49,134 bases of DNA from Brevundimonas sp. ASV9 (GTDB taxonomy: Bacteria; Pseudomonadota; Alphaproteobacteria; Caulobacterales; Caulobacteraceae), in the NCBI RefSeq assembly GCF_016429195.1, contig NZ_JAELUF010000016.1, positions 1 to 49,134 on the forward strand. The letters are read 5' to 3'. Position 1 is the stretch's first letter, and every line of letters starts with the position of its first letter. This document shows, piece by piece, positions 7,630 to 15,537 of the stretch. Made by a program: the position numbers and the translations under genes. The notes beneath the pieces were generated by a model. The model was not told where the DNA came from, made no database searches, and saw only the letters and a list, made by a program, of their open reading frames with translations.

Positions 7630-8080
7630 ACGCCAACCCGCGCCTGCCCTCGACCTGCCCACGGACGGCGGCGGCCGCGTCACCCTCGCCGCCCTCAAGG
7701 GCAAGCCTGCGGTCGTCTATTTCTACCCCAAGGACGACACGACCGGCTGCACGCGCGAGGCCCAGGACTTCACCGCCTTGGCGCCCGACTTCGCCGCTCT
7801 GGGCGTTCCGGTCATCGGCGTGTCGAAGGACACGGTGAAGAAGCACGACAGGTTCAAGGCCAAATACGATCTCGCCGTCACCCTCGCCTCCGACGAGGAC
7901 GGCGCCGCCTGCGAAGCCTGGGGCGTCTGGGTGCAGAAAAAGCTCTATGGCCGCGAATATATGGGCATCGAGCGTGCCACCTTCCTGATCGACGCCGACG
8001 GCCGCGTCGCCAAGGCCTGGCGCAATGTGAAGGTCGCCGACCATGCCGCCGCCGTGCTGGAGGCCGCCAGGCCCCTGTGA
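7619..8080 (+). CDS. bcp: Peroxiredoxin, Bcp/PrxQ type
   Basis: Thiol peroxidase of 153 residues. The peroxidatic Cys44 is in DTTGCTREAQDF. In typical Bcp the resolving Cys lies five residues later; here that position is Gln49, so the enzyme is 1-Cys-like unless Cys98 (GAACEAWG) substitutes. The rest (VVYFYPKDD, VIGVSKDTVKKHDRF, YMGIERATFLIDADGRV) is standard. The ATG at 7619 lies inside the end of the GIY-YIG gene and only 17 bases after the right repeat; a GTG at 7607 is an alternative start. It may rely on translation from the upstream message, because no strong ribosome site is visible. Confidence 0.9.
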   Translation: MINERQPAPALDLPTDGGGRVTLAALKGKPAVVYFYPKDDTTGCTREAQDFTALAPDFAALGVPVIGVSKDTVKKHDRFKAKYDLAVTLASDEDGAACEAWGVWVQKKLYGREYMGIERATFLIDADGRVAKAWRNVKVADHAAAVLEAARPL

Positions 8081-8194
8081 TCGGCGAGCGCCGTTCGGAA
8101 GCGATGCTTGACCTTGGCCCCTCCTGCACGGCCTAGTGGGCGTCGGGGCTAATAGGGGCTTGGCCGGCCTTGGCTGGCAGATGCGGAGCGCACC

Positions 8195-8734
8195 ATGTTC
8201 ACCAAGAGCAAATCCTACGACAGCGGATCGAACGGCCTGGGCATCCCCCCAGCGCCCGAACCGACCACGCCGACGGCTGCGAGCACGCCGTCCCTGCCCG
8301 CCACGACGCCTGCGCCGCGCGCGCCCGAACCGGCGCGTCCGGCGGCCCGGTCGAGCAACTTGTCGACCCTGTCGGCCGGCGTGAAATACGAAGGCAACAT
8401 CTCCGGCGCCGGCGAGCTTCAGGTCGACGGCTCGCTGAAGGGCGACGTCCGCGTCTCGCGCGTCGTGATCGGCGAAGGCGGCTCGGTCGAGGGGACGGTT
8501 CATGCCGACGTGCTTGACGTGCGCGGCCGCGTCTCGGGCGCCATCGTCGCGAAGCAGGTCAAGCTTCACGCCACCGCCCGCGTCGAGGGCGACATCACGC
8601 AAGAGCAACTCGCCATCGACCAGGGCGCCTGGTTCCAAGGCCGCTGCAACCAGGCCAAGCGCGACACCCCCGGCGCCGCCATGCTGGAAGCCCCGACGCC
8701 GAAGGCTGACAAGGCCGACAAGACCGCCGCCTGA
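8195..8734 (+). CDS. Bactofilin (polymer-forming cytoskeletal protein)
   Basis: Protein of 179 residues. A Pro/Ala/Thr-rich disordered N-terminus (about 20-55) precedes a bactofilin core (about 60-155) of repeated short beta-strands (VKYEGNISGAGELQVDGSLKGDV, VVIGEGGSVEGTVHADVLDV, RVEGDI), which folds as a right-handed beta-helix and self-assembles without nucleotide. A charged Lys/Asp/Ala tail follows. In Caulobacter the homologues BacA and BacB localise a wall synthase (PbpC) to the stalked pole. The ATG at 8195 is the only reasonable start. It is followed by a strong bidirectional terminator shared with prfB. Confidence 0.9.
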   Translation: MFTKSKSYDSGSNGLGIPPAPEPTTPTAASTPSLPATTPAPRAPEPARPAARSSNLSTLSAGVKYEGNISGAGELQVDGSLKGDVRVSRVVIGEGGSVEGTVHADVLDVRGRVSGAIVAKQVKLHATARVEGDITQEQLAIDQGAWFQGRCNQAKRDTPGAAMLEAPTPKADKADKTAA

Positions 8735-8778
8735 CCGCGAACGGGCTCAAGTCGGCCGGAAGGCCGGCAGCCCAAACA

Positions 8779-8808
8779 AAAAGGGCGGCTCCAGAGAGCC
8801 GCCCTTTT
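8779..8808. terminator. Bidirectional intrinsic terminator (bactofilin / prfB)
   Basis: A perfect 13-bp stem (AAAAGGGCGGCTC at 8779-8791 with its complement at 8796-8808) and a CAGA loop. The A and T ends supply U-tracts in both directions, and it lies between two convergent genes. Confidence 0.9.
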
Positions 8809-8811
8809 CCG

Positions 8812-9934
8812 TCAGTCCACGCTCGATCCGCGGGTCTCGCCGACCCGCTGGGCCAGGGCCGCGCCCATGAAGGCGTCTAGGTCGCCGTCCAGCACCCCCT
8901 GGGTATCCGACGTCTCAACCTCGGTCCGCAGATCCTTCACCATCTGATAGGGCTGCAGGACATAGGAGCGGATCTGGTGCCCCCACCCGATGTCCGTCTT
9001 GGCGTCGGCCAGCGCCTGAGCCGCCGCCTCACGCTTTTGCAGTTCCAGCTCGTACAGGCGCGCGCGCAGCATCTTCCAGGCCATCTCGCGGTTCTGGTGC
9101 TGCGACCGGCCGGCCTGGCAAGCCACGACGGTGTTGGTCGGGGTGTGCGTCAGGCGCACGGCTGAGTCGGTTTTGTTGATGTGCTGACCGCCGGCGCCCG
9201 AGGCGCGATAGGTGTCGATGCGCACGTCCGAGGGGTTGATGTCGATCTCGATCGCGTCGTCCACGACCGGCGACACCCCGATGGAGGCGAAGCTGGTGTG
9301 GCGCTTGGCCGCCGCGTCATAGGGGCTGATGCGGACCAGGCGGTGCACGCCCGATTCCGACTTCAGCCAGCCATAGGCGTTGGGCCCTTCGATCAGGATG
9401 GTGGCCGACTTGACCCCCGCCTGTTCACCCTCTTCGTGCGCCTCGATCGTGACCTCGTAGCCGTGCGCCTTGGCCCAGCGGGAGTACATGCGCAGCAGCA
9501 TGCCGGCCCAGTCGTTCGACTCGGTGCCGCCGGCGCCGGAGTTCACTTCCAGGTAGGCGTCATTGCCGTCAGCCTCGCCGGACAGCAGGGCTTCCAGCTC
9601 GGCGCGGGCGGCGCGTTCCTTGATGCCGCGCAGCGACGCGCGAGCGTCTTCCAGCGCGCCCTCGTCGCCTTCCTCGTCCGCCATCTCGGCCAGCATCACC
9701 CCGTCTTCGAGGTCCTGCTCCATCGCCTTGACGGTGTTGATCTTGCCTTCCAGCTGCGAGCGTTCGCGGCTGACGGCCTGGGCCTCGTCGGGCTTGTCCC
9801 ACAGCGTCGGATCCTCGACCCGCGCATTCAGCTCGTCGAGCTTTCTTAGAGCGACATCCCAGTCAAAGACGCCTCCTGAGCAGAGCGACGCTCTGCTCGA
9901 TGTCGGCCTTCATGGCCTCGACATCCGGTCTCAT
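8812..9934 (-). CDS. prfB: Peptide chain release factor 2, with programmed +1 frameshift
   Basis: RF2 reads UGA and UAA stop codons and releases the finished peptide. The gene is split: a 23-codon first frame starts at the ATG at 9934 and ends at an in-frame TGA (9865-9863). Skipping the T at 9865 continues as [13 protein letters not shown] to the stop at 8812, giving 373 residues. The site is CTT TGA C preceded by AGGAGG three bases upstream, the classical autoregulatory RF2 signal: scarce RF2 slows termination and favours the shift. The peptidyl-transferase motif GGQ lies in [10 protein letters not shown]. The codon-recognition tripeptide is SPY (in RISPYD) rather than the E. coli SPF. It lies downstream of the PBP gene on the same strand. 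Confidence 0.96.
9862..9898 (-). promoter_or_regulatory. prfB recoding signal with adjacent palindrome
   Basis: On the minus strand the slippery CTTTGAC lies at 9868-9862 and the stimulatory AGGAGG at 9877-9872. Directly upstream, with no spacer, is a 21-base palindrome (9898-9878): arms GAGCAGAGCG and CGCTCTGCTC around a single central T. The Shine-Dalgarno element and shift site are the known signal; the hairpin is an addition that could affect ribosome access or pausing. Confidence 0.85.
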
Positions 9935-10052
9935 CGCAATCTCCGCGACACAACGCCCTTAAGCAGCGCGACCCACAGCCGCGCGATAGGGCAGGATTAA
10001 TGGAAAACGGCGCGCCACGAGGACGCGCCGTTCGAAAGCCCTACCTAGAGCT

Positions 10053-12467
10053 TCAGTACAATCCGCTCAAGTCCTCGGCCGGCGCCTTCTTGGGGGGCGG
10101 CGGCGCGGTGGGCGCGGGCGACGAGGCGGGCGCGCCGCTGGCGGCCTCCTGCTCGCGGCGGATCACCTCATAGTAGTTCTGCGGTCCGACGGGCTGGGCC
10201 GGGCCGGTCGGGCGCGGCGGCGGGGCCTGGCGCTCGGTGCCGGGGCGGAAGGCCTCCTCAATGCCGTTGACGGTGCGGAAGATGGCGTTCTTGGGCCGCA
10301 CGAACGGGCGAGCCGGCCTTTCCTTCAACGCCGTCTGCATGAACTCCGTGAAGACCGGCACGGCGGCCGAGGCGCCGGCTTCTCCGGATCCCAAAGAGCG
10401 GTTGTCGTCAAAGCCGATGAAGACGCCGACCACGATGTCGGTGGTGAAGCCCACGAACCAGGCCGAGCGATATTCGTTGGTCGTGCCGGTCTTGCCCGCG
10501 ACCCACGGACCCAGGCCGCGCGCGCTGGCGGCCGTGCCGCGCTGAACCACGCCTTCCAGCATGGAGCTCATCTGATAGGCGGTGATGGGGTCGATGACCT
10601 GGGTTCCGCGCTGCTGCAGGCGCGGCGACTCCTGGCCCGAGAAGCCGCGTCCGCATTCGCGGCAGCTGCGGTTGTCGGCGCGGAAGATGGTCTCGCCGTC
10701 GCGGTCCTGCACATAGTCGATCAGATAGGGCGTCACCCGCCGCCCGCCGTTGGCGAAGGCGGAATAGGCGGCCGTGATCTCCAGCGGCGTGACCTCGCCG
10801 GCGCCCAGCGACACCGACAGGTTCGGCGTCATGCCCGGCAGACCCATCTTGGCCGACTGATCGACGATCTTCTTCATCCCGACCGACTGGGCCAACCGCA
10901 CCGTCATCACGTTGCGCGACAGTTCCAGCCCGCGCCGCAGCGTCTGAGGGCCATAGTATTGGCGGCTGTAGTTCTCGGGCGTCCAGCGCTGGCCGTTCGG
11001 CCCTCCGGCGAAGCTGATCGGCGCATCCAGCACGATCGAGGCCGGGGTGAAGTCGCCCTCCAACGCTGTCGCATAGACGAACGGTTTGAACGCTGAACCC
11101 GGTTGGCGCCGCGCCTGGGTCGCCCGGTTGAAGCTGGACAGCGCATAGGAATAGCCGCCGACCATCGCCAGCACGCGGCCGGACTGCGGCTCGATGGCGA
11201 CCAGCGCCCCGTTGACGCGCGGCACCTGCTTCAGGGCGAATTGGCCGCCCTGCGGCTCCACGAAGATCAGTTCGCCGCGCTTCAGCTGACGATTGGCATT
11301 GGCCCAGGCGGCGTCCGACGCCAGCAGCGTGCCGGACTTGTCGTCGCGTGCCGTGCGGATGCGCACCGTGTTACCGCTGACGCTTTCAATGGCCGCGGCC
11401 TGCCAGCTGCGACGCTCGGGCGGCGCCTGTTCCTTCAGCGCGACCGCCTGCCAGCCGTCGGCGAAGTCGGTCGTGCCCCACCCCCCGCGCCAGCCATGAC
11501 GACGGTCGTAGTTTTCGAGCCCCTGCATCAGGGCCCGGCGCGCCGCCGTCTGCAGCGTCGGGTCCAGGGTGGTGCGCATATAGAAGCCGCCGGCGCGCAG
11601 CTGCTCGCCGAACTGCGGGTTGGCGGCGGCCTGGCGCCGCGCCTCCTCGACGAAGAAGTCGGCGTCCTTGTAATCCGACCGTTGCGGCGCATCGCGCGTG
11701 ATCAGAGGCTTGGCGCGGGCCTCGACCAGTTGTTCAGGCGTCAGCCAGCCGCTCTGCTCCATCTCGCCCAGCACCCAGTCCCGACGGCCCTTGGCCGCGC
11801 CGGGGTGACGCTTGGGATGGTAGTTGTTCGGTCCCTTGGGCAGGGACGCCAGGAAGGCGGCTTCGTCTGGCGTCAGCTGCGCCAGCGACTTGCCGAAATA
11901 GTTGTAGGCCGCCGAAGCGATGCCGAACGAGCGATAGCCCAGGAAGATCTCGTTCAGATACAGCTCGAGGATCTGTTCCTTGGACAAGGTCGCCTCCAGG
12001 CGATTGGCCAGGATGGCTTCCTTCAGCTTGCGGTTCAGGCTGGATTCGTTGGTCAGCAGGACGTTCTTGGCCACCTGCTGGGTGATGGTCGAACCGCCTT
12101 CCAATCGACGTCCCGACGCCAGGTTGAAGACGTTCTTCAGCGACGCGCGGCCGATGCCGCCCACGTCGATGCCGCCATGCTGGAAGAAGTTGCGATCTTC
12201 GGCTGCCAGGAAGGCGTGGATCACCGGCTGGGGAATCTGGTCGTAGGAGACATAAATCCGGCGCTCATCCGAAAACTCGCCGATCAGGGTGCCGTCGCCG
12301 GCATAGACGCGCGTCGCGGTCGGCGGGCGATAGTCCGCCAGCTCCGACGCATCGGGCAGGTCGTGGAACAGCCACGCCGCATAGACGGCGACGACCAACC
12401 CCGCCAGGGCGATGCCGCCCAGCAGAACCATGCCCGCCCACACGAACCAGCGTTCGGCAATCTTCAC
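10053..12467 (-). CDS. mrcA: Class A penicillin-binding protein 1A (glycosyltransferase/transpeptidase)
   Basis: Bifunctional peptidoglycan synthase of 804 residues anchored by one N-terminal membrane helix (about 11-35). The glycosyltransferase domain has catalytic Glu90 in AAEDRNFFQHGGID. The transpeptidase domain has nucleophile Ser458 and Lys461 in GSAFKPF, an SxN-type SRN, and KTG at about 659-661 (AGKTGTTNE). A Cys pair in SCRECGRG lies in a loop of the transpeptidase region. The tail from about 760 is Pro/Ala-rich and probably disordered. The start is GTG at 12467 with CGGAG just upstream. It polymerises and cross-links murein in the periplasm; prfB follows on the same strand, a pairing common in alphaproteobacteria. 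Confidence 0.95.
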   Translation of the reverse strand: MKIAERWFVWAGMVLLGGIALAGLVVAVYAAWLFHDLPDASELADYRPPTATRVYAGDGTLIGEFSDERRIYVSYDQIPQPVIHAFLAAEDRNFFQHGGIDVGGIGRASLKNVFNLASGRRLEGGSTITQQVAKNVLLTNESSLNRKLKEAILANRLEATLSKEQILELYLNEIFLGYRSFGIASAAYNYFGKSLAQLTPDEAAFLASLPKGPNNYHPKRHPGAAKGRRDWVLGEMEQSGWLTPEQLVEARAKPLITRDAPQRSDYKDADFFVEEARRQAAANPQFGEQLRAGGFYMRTTLDPTLQTAARRALMQGLENYDRRHGWRGGWGTTDFADGWQAVALKEQAPPERRSWQAAAIESVSGNTVRIRTARDDKSGTLLASDAAWANANRQLKRGELIFVEPQGGQFALKQVPRVNGALVAIEPQSGRVLAMVGGYSYALSSFNRATQARRQPGSAFKPFVYATALEGDFTPASIVLDAPISFAGGPNGQRWTPENYSRQYYGPQTLRRGLELSRNVMTVRLAQSVGMKKIVDQSAKMGLPGMTPNLSVSLGAGEVTPLEITAAYSAFANGGRRVTPYLIDYVQDRDGETIFRADNRSCRECGRGFSGQESPRLQQRGTQVIDPITAYQMSSMLEGVVQRGTAASARGLGPWVAGKTGTTNEYRSAWFVGFTTDIVVGVFIGFDDNRSLGSGEAGASAAVPVFTEFMQTALKERPARPFVRPKNAIFRTVNGIEEAFRPGTERQAPPPRPTGPAQPVGPQNYYEVIRREQEAASGAPASSPAPTAPPPPKKAPAEDLSGLY

Positions 12468-12602
12468 TGCGTACTCCGACGACGCGCCCCAGCAGGTGCT
12501 TTAGCCCGCGTCGCCGGTCGATGGCTAGAGCCGCGATGCAACGCCCCCTTCCCGTCCGCCGTTAAGCTCCCATCTCAAGCATCCCAACCCAAGGAGCCTG
12601 CC

Positions 12603-13031
12603 ATGGAAGTTCTGTATCGCGCCCAATCGACGGCATCGGGCGGAGGCCGTGAGGACGGCCGATCCGCCACCGATGACGGCAAGATCGACGTCAAACTGTC
12701 GACGCCGAGAGAGATGGGCGGCAAGGGCGGCGACGGCACCAATCCTGAGCAGTTGTTCGCCACCGGATACGCCGCCTGCTACCTCGGCGCGCTGCGTCTG
12801 GTCAGCGGCAAGGCCGGCACGCCCGTGGGCCCCGACACCAAGGTCACTGCCGGTGTCGGTTTCGGCAAGAACACCAAGGGTGAAGGCTTCAACCTCGACG
12901 TGGACCTGATCGTCACCGACCACGGTCTGGAGCAGGCCGTCATCGACGACCTGATCGAAAAGGCGCACCAGGTCTGCCCCTACTCCAACGCCACCCGCAA
13001 CAACGTCGATGTTCGCGTGAGCGCGAAATAA
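12603..13031 (+). CDS. ohr: Organic hydroperoxide resistance protein Ohr
   Basis: Thiol peroxidase of 142 residues in the OsmC/Ohr family that reduces organic and lipid hydroperoxides using lipoylated electron donors. The redox pair is Cys59 (GYAACYLGAL) and Cys125 (HQVCPYSNATR), both in the family context. AAGGAG lies eight bases before the ATG. It is divergent from the PBP gene across 135 bp. No ohrR repressor gene is adjacent, so its usual regulator must be encoded elsewhere or be absent. It is the third peroxide-detoxifying system in the first 13 kb, after ahpCF and bcp. Confidence 0.95.
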   Translation: MEVLYRAQSTASGGGREDGRSATDDGKIDVKLSTPREMGGKGGDGTNPEQLFATGYAACYLGALRLVSGKAGTPVGPDTKVTAGVGFGKNTKGEGFNLDVDLIVTDHGLEQAVIDDLIEKAHQVCPYSNATRNNVDVRVSAK

Positions 13032-13043
13032 CCGACGCCAAGG

Positions 13044-13073
13044 GCCGCGCGCGTGTTGAGCCGCGCGCGCGGC
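13044..13073 (+). other. Strong GC hairpin between ohr and cobS
   Basis: GCCGCGCGCG at 13044-13053 pairs with CGCGCGCGGC at 13064-13073 across a 10-base loop, 12 bases after the ohr stop. It has no U-run, so it may be a Rho-assisted stop or mRNA 3' stabiliser rather than an intrinsic terminator; cobS begins 8 bases later. Confidence 0.55.
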
Positions 13074-13081
13074 GCCTCTAG

Positions 13082-14095
13082 ATGAGGTCCATGACCTCCC
13101 CGCTCGACGCCTCCCCCGATCCCCTGCTGATGCTCGAACCGCATCGTCGCGTGACCCTGCGCGAAGCCTTCGGCGTGGACAGCGACATGACCGTGCCCGC
13201 CTTCGACGAGCGCGACAGCCATGTGCCCGAGATCGACGAAGCCTATCGCTTCGATCCCCAGACGACGATCGCCATCTGCGCCGGCTTCGCCTTCGACCGC
13301 CGCGTCATGGTCCAGGGCTATCACGGCACCGGCAAGTCGACCCACATCGAACAGGTCGCCGCCCGCCTGAACTGGCCGCTGGTGCGCGTGAACCTGGACA
13401 GCCACGTCAGCCGGATCGACCTGATCGGCAAGGACGCCATCGTCCTGAAGGACAGCAAGCAAGTCACCGAGTTCCGCGAGGGCATTCTGCCCTGGTCGCT
13501 GCAACGCCCAATCGCCCTGGTCTTCGACGAATACGACGCTGGCCGGCCCGACGTGATGTTCGTGATCCAGCGCGTGCTGGAAGCCCAGGGTCGCCTGACC
13601 CTGCTGGATCAGAACCGCGTCATCCGCCCGAACCGCTATTTCCGCCTGTTCGCCACGACCAACACCATCGGCCTGGGCGACACCACGGGCCTGTATCACG
13701 GTGCGCAACAGATCAATCAGGCCCAGCTGGACCGCTGGAACATCGTCACCACGCTGAACTATCTGGATCACGACGTGGAAGCCGAGATCGTCGCCGCCAA
13801 GGTGCCCGAGTGGAAGGACGCCGAGGGGCGCCGCCGGATCGCCGCCATGGTCCGCGTCGCCGACATGACCCGCAACGCCTTCATGAACGGCGACATCTCG
13901 ACCGTCATGTCGCCCCGCACCGTCATCACCTGGGCTCAGAACGCCCAGATCTTCAACGACGATCTGGGCCTCAGCTTCCGCCTGACCTTCCTGAACAAGT
14001 GCGACGAGCTGGAGCGCCCGACCATCGCCGAGTTCTACCAGCGCGCCTTCGGCGAGGACCTGCCCGAGGCGGCGACGCGGGTGAAGGTGGGCTAA
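13082..14095 (+). CDS. cobS: Aerobic cobaltochelatase subunit CobS (MoxR-type AAA+ ATPase)
   Basis: ATPase of 337 residues. With CobT and CobN it inserts cobalt into hydrogenobyrinate a,c-diamide in aerobic cobalamin synthesis. Walker A is GYHGTGKS at 79-86, Walker B is LVFDEYD near 155, and sensor-type ATTNT is present. The N-terminus has the CobS-specific [15 protein letters not shown]. Two ATGs (13082, 13091) are both plausible starts; neither has a clear ribosome site. In many alphaproteobacteria cobT is next to cobS; here the following gene is a convergent holin-like protein and no other cobalamin gene is in view. Confidence 0.93.
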   Translation: MRSMTSPLDASPDPLLMLEPHRRVTLREAFGVDSDMTVPAFDERDSHVPEIDEAYRFDPQTTIAICAGFAFDRRVMVQGYHGTGKSTHIEQVAARLNWPLVRVNLDSHVSRIDLIGKDAIVLKDSKQVTEFREGILPWSLQRPIALVFDEYDAGRPDVMFVIQRVLEAQGRLTLLDQNRVIRPNRYFRLFATTNTIGLGDTTGLYHGAQQINQAQLDRWNIVTTLNYLDHDVEAEIVAAKVPEWKDAEGRRRIAAMVRVADMTRNAFMNGDISTVMSPRTVITWAQNAQIFNDDLGLSFRLTFLNKCDELERPTIAEFYQRAFGEDLPEAATRVKVG

Positions 14096-14098
14096 GGC

Positions 14099-14458
14099 TC
14101 AGCCCCGCGCCTCTTCTCCGCCGCCGATAAAGGCGCCGGCGATCCAGCTGACGACGCCGGTCACGATGGCGGCGCCGATGCCGGCCCACAGGCCGTCGAC
14201 CCGGAAGCCGTCCAGGAAGACCGACGTCAGCCCGATCATGGCGGCGTTCACGACCAGCAGGAACAGTCCAAGGGTCACGACGGTAATCGGGAAGGTCAGC
14301 ACGACCAGGATCGGCCGCACAAAGGCGTTGACCAGGCCCAGAATGATGGCGGCCGCGATCAGCGATCCGGTGCTGGTGAAATCGACGCCCGGCACGATCC
14401 GGGCGGACAGCCACAGGCCCGCCATGGTGACCAGCGCCTGGATGATGAAACGGATCAT
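14099..14458 (-). CDS. Phage-holin-family-like inner-membrane protein
   Basis: Protein of 119 residues with four hydrophobic segments (about 5-22, 33-52, 57-78 and 88-110), containing PGVDFTSTGSLIAAAIILGL and NAFVRPILVVLTFPIT. This is the PF04020 four-helix family, often annotated as phage holin but widespread as a chromosomal membrane protein of unknown role. The ATG at 14458 is chosen over an upstream TTG. There are no phage genes nearby, so a lytic role is unlikely. It is convergent with cobS, four bases apart. Confidence 0.75.
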   Translation of the reverse strand: MIRFIIQALVTMAGLWLSARIVPGVDFTSTGSLIAAAIILGLVNAFVRPILVVLTFPITVVTLGLFLLVVNAAMIGLTSVFLDGFRVDGLWAGIGAAIVTGVVSWIAGAFIGGGEEARG

Positions 14459-14566
14459 GACGGCCCTCGTGATGTTCAAGCGTGACCATAATGCACGAGG
14501 TGGACGAAGGCTCCCCCTTCAGTGACGGCGCTGCTATCGAAGGTTCGAACCGCACGGAGACCGCCC

Positions 14567-15004
14567 ATGAGCCTGCACGGCGCCTATGACACCGACAACA
14601 TCTTCGCCAAGATCCTGCGCGGCGAGATTCCGTCGGTGAAGGTGTGGGAGGACGACCACGTCCTGGCCTTCATGGACGTGTTTCCCCAGTCGGAAGGCCA
14701 CGTCCTGATCATCGCCAAACAATCCCAGGCGCGTAATCTGCTGGAGATCGAGCCCGAGGTGCTGGCCCGCATGACCGCCGCCCTGCAACGCACGGCCAAG
14801 GCGGTCGAGAAGGCGCTGAAGCCCGAAGGCCTGTCGATCCTGCAGTTCAATGGCGAGGCGGGCGGCCAAACGGTCTTCCATCTGCATTTCCACATCGTGC
14901 CGCGTTGGGCCGATCGCGAGATGAAGGGTCACGGCCATGCGCCGATGGCGGATACGGCGACCTTGCGGGCGCTGGCCGACCGGATCGCGGCCGAACTGGA
15001 CTAG
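14567..15004 (+). CDS. HIT-family nucleotide-binding protein
   Basis: Histidine-triad protein of 145 residues. The triad HLHFHIVP is at 105-112, and the N-terminus has the family's NIFAKILRGEIPS. These small cytoplasmic proteins hydrolyse nucleoside phosphoramidates or adenylates; the natural substrate is unclear. The ATG at 14567 has CGGAGA about eight bases upstream. Its TAG stop overlaps the TAG of the convergent regA within one CTAG, so the two transcripts must overlap at their 3' ends. Confidence 0.9.
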   Translation: MSLHGAYDTDNIFAKILRGEIPSVKVWEDDHVLAFMDVFPQSEGHVLIIAKQSQARNLLEIEPEVLARMTAALQRTAKAVEKALKPEGLSILQFNGEAGGQTVFHLHFHIVPRWADREMKGHGHAPMADTATLRALADRIAAELD

Positions 15005-15537
15005 GTGACGCGGCGCTTTTCCAGCTTTCGCGCCAGGGTGCGGCGGTGCATGCCCAACCGCCGCGCCGCCTCCGAGATGTTGAAATCGGTCTCCACCAGC
15101 GTCTCGTGGATCCGCTCCCATTCCAGCGTCTTGATCGATGTGGGGCGCGTGCCCAGCGGCGTCTCGGCGTCGCCGTCGGCCCGGCCGAAGGCGGCTTCGA
15201 TGTCATCGGTGCTGGCGGGCTTGGCCAGATAATGCCGGGCGCCCAGCTTGATCGCCTCGACCGCCGTGGCGATGCTGGCGAAGCCGGTCAGGACGACGAT
15301 GTTCATCTCGGGGTCGAAGGCGTGAAGAGCCTCGACGCAGGTCAGGCCGGAATGCCCGCCCAGCTTCAGATCGACGACCGCATAGCCGGGGCGATGCGTC
15401 TTCAGCACCTCGGTCATCTGGTCGGGACTGGCGGCGCTGACGACCGTGTAGCCACGCCGTTCGAACGAGCGTCGCAGTGTGGTCGAGAACGACTCGTCGT
15501 CCTCGACGATCAGCAGCAATCTGGCGTCATCGGTCAT
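15001..15537 (-). CDS. regA: Response regulator RegA/PrrA/ActR
   Basis: Redox response regulator of 178 residues. The receiver domain (1-120) has acidic Glu12/Asp13/Asp14, phospho-accepting Asp56 (VVDLKLGGHSG) and Lys in LAKPAS. A linker leads to a Fis-type helix-turn-helix at about 145-178 (FNISEAARRLGMHRRTLARKL), the RegA signature. It is the last gene of the cyo-surf1-regBA unit, and its ATG overlaps the end of regB by 11 bases, so the two are translated together. In relatives RegA controls respiration and oxidases in response to quinone redox state. Control of the adjacent oxidase genes is a natural inference. Confidence 0.93.
   Translation of the reverse strand: MTDDARLLLIVEDDESFSTTLRRSFERRGYTVVSAASPDQMTEVLKTHRPGYAVVDLKLGGHSGLTCVEALHAFDPEMNIVVLTGFASIATAVEAIKLGARHYLAKPASTDDIEAAFGRADGDAETPLGTRPTSIKTLEWERIHETLVETDFNISEAARRLGMHRRTLARKLEKRRVT

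Noticed and set aside
8812..9934. prfB as a frameshifted pseudogene
   Set aside because: The break is the classical AGGAGG-N3-CTTTGAC recoding site and both parts match RF2.
11103..13031. 642-codon plus-strand ORF covering the PBP gene and ohr
   Set aside because: Most of it is antisense to the PBP; only its last 142 codons are real, and they are ohr with its own ATG and ribosome site.
14099..14458. Prophage remnant based on the holin-like gene
   Set aside because: The family is common in chromosomes and there are no phage structural, lysis or integrase genes around it.
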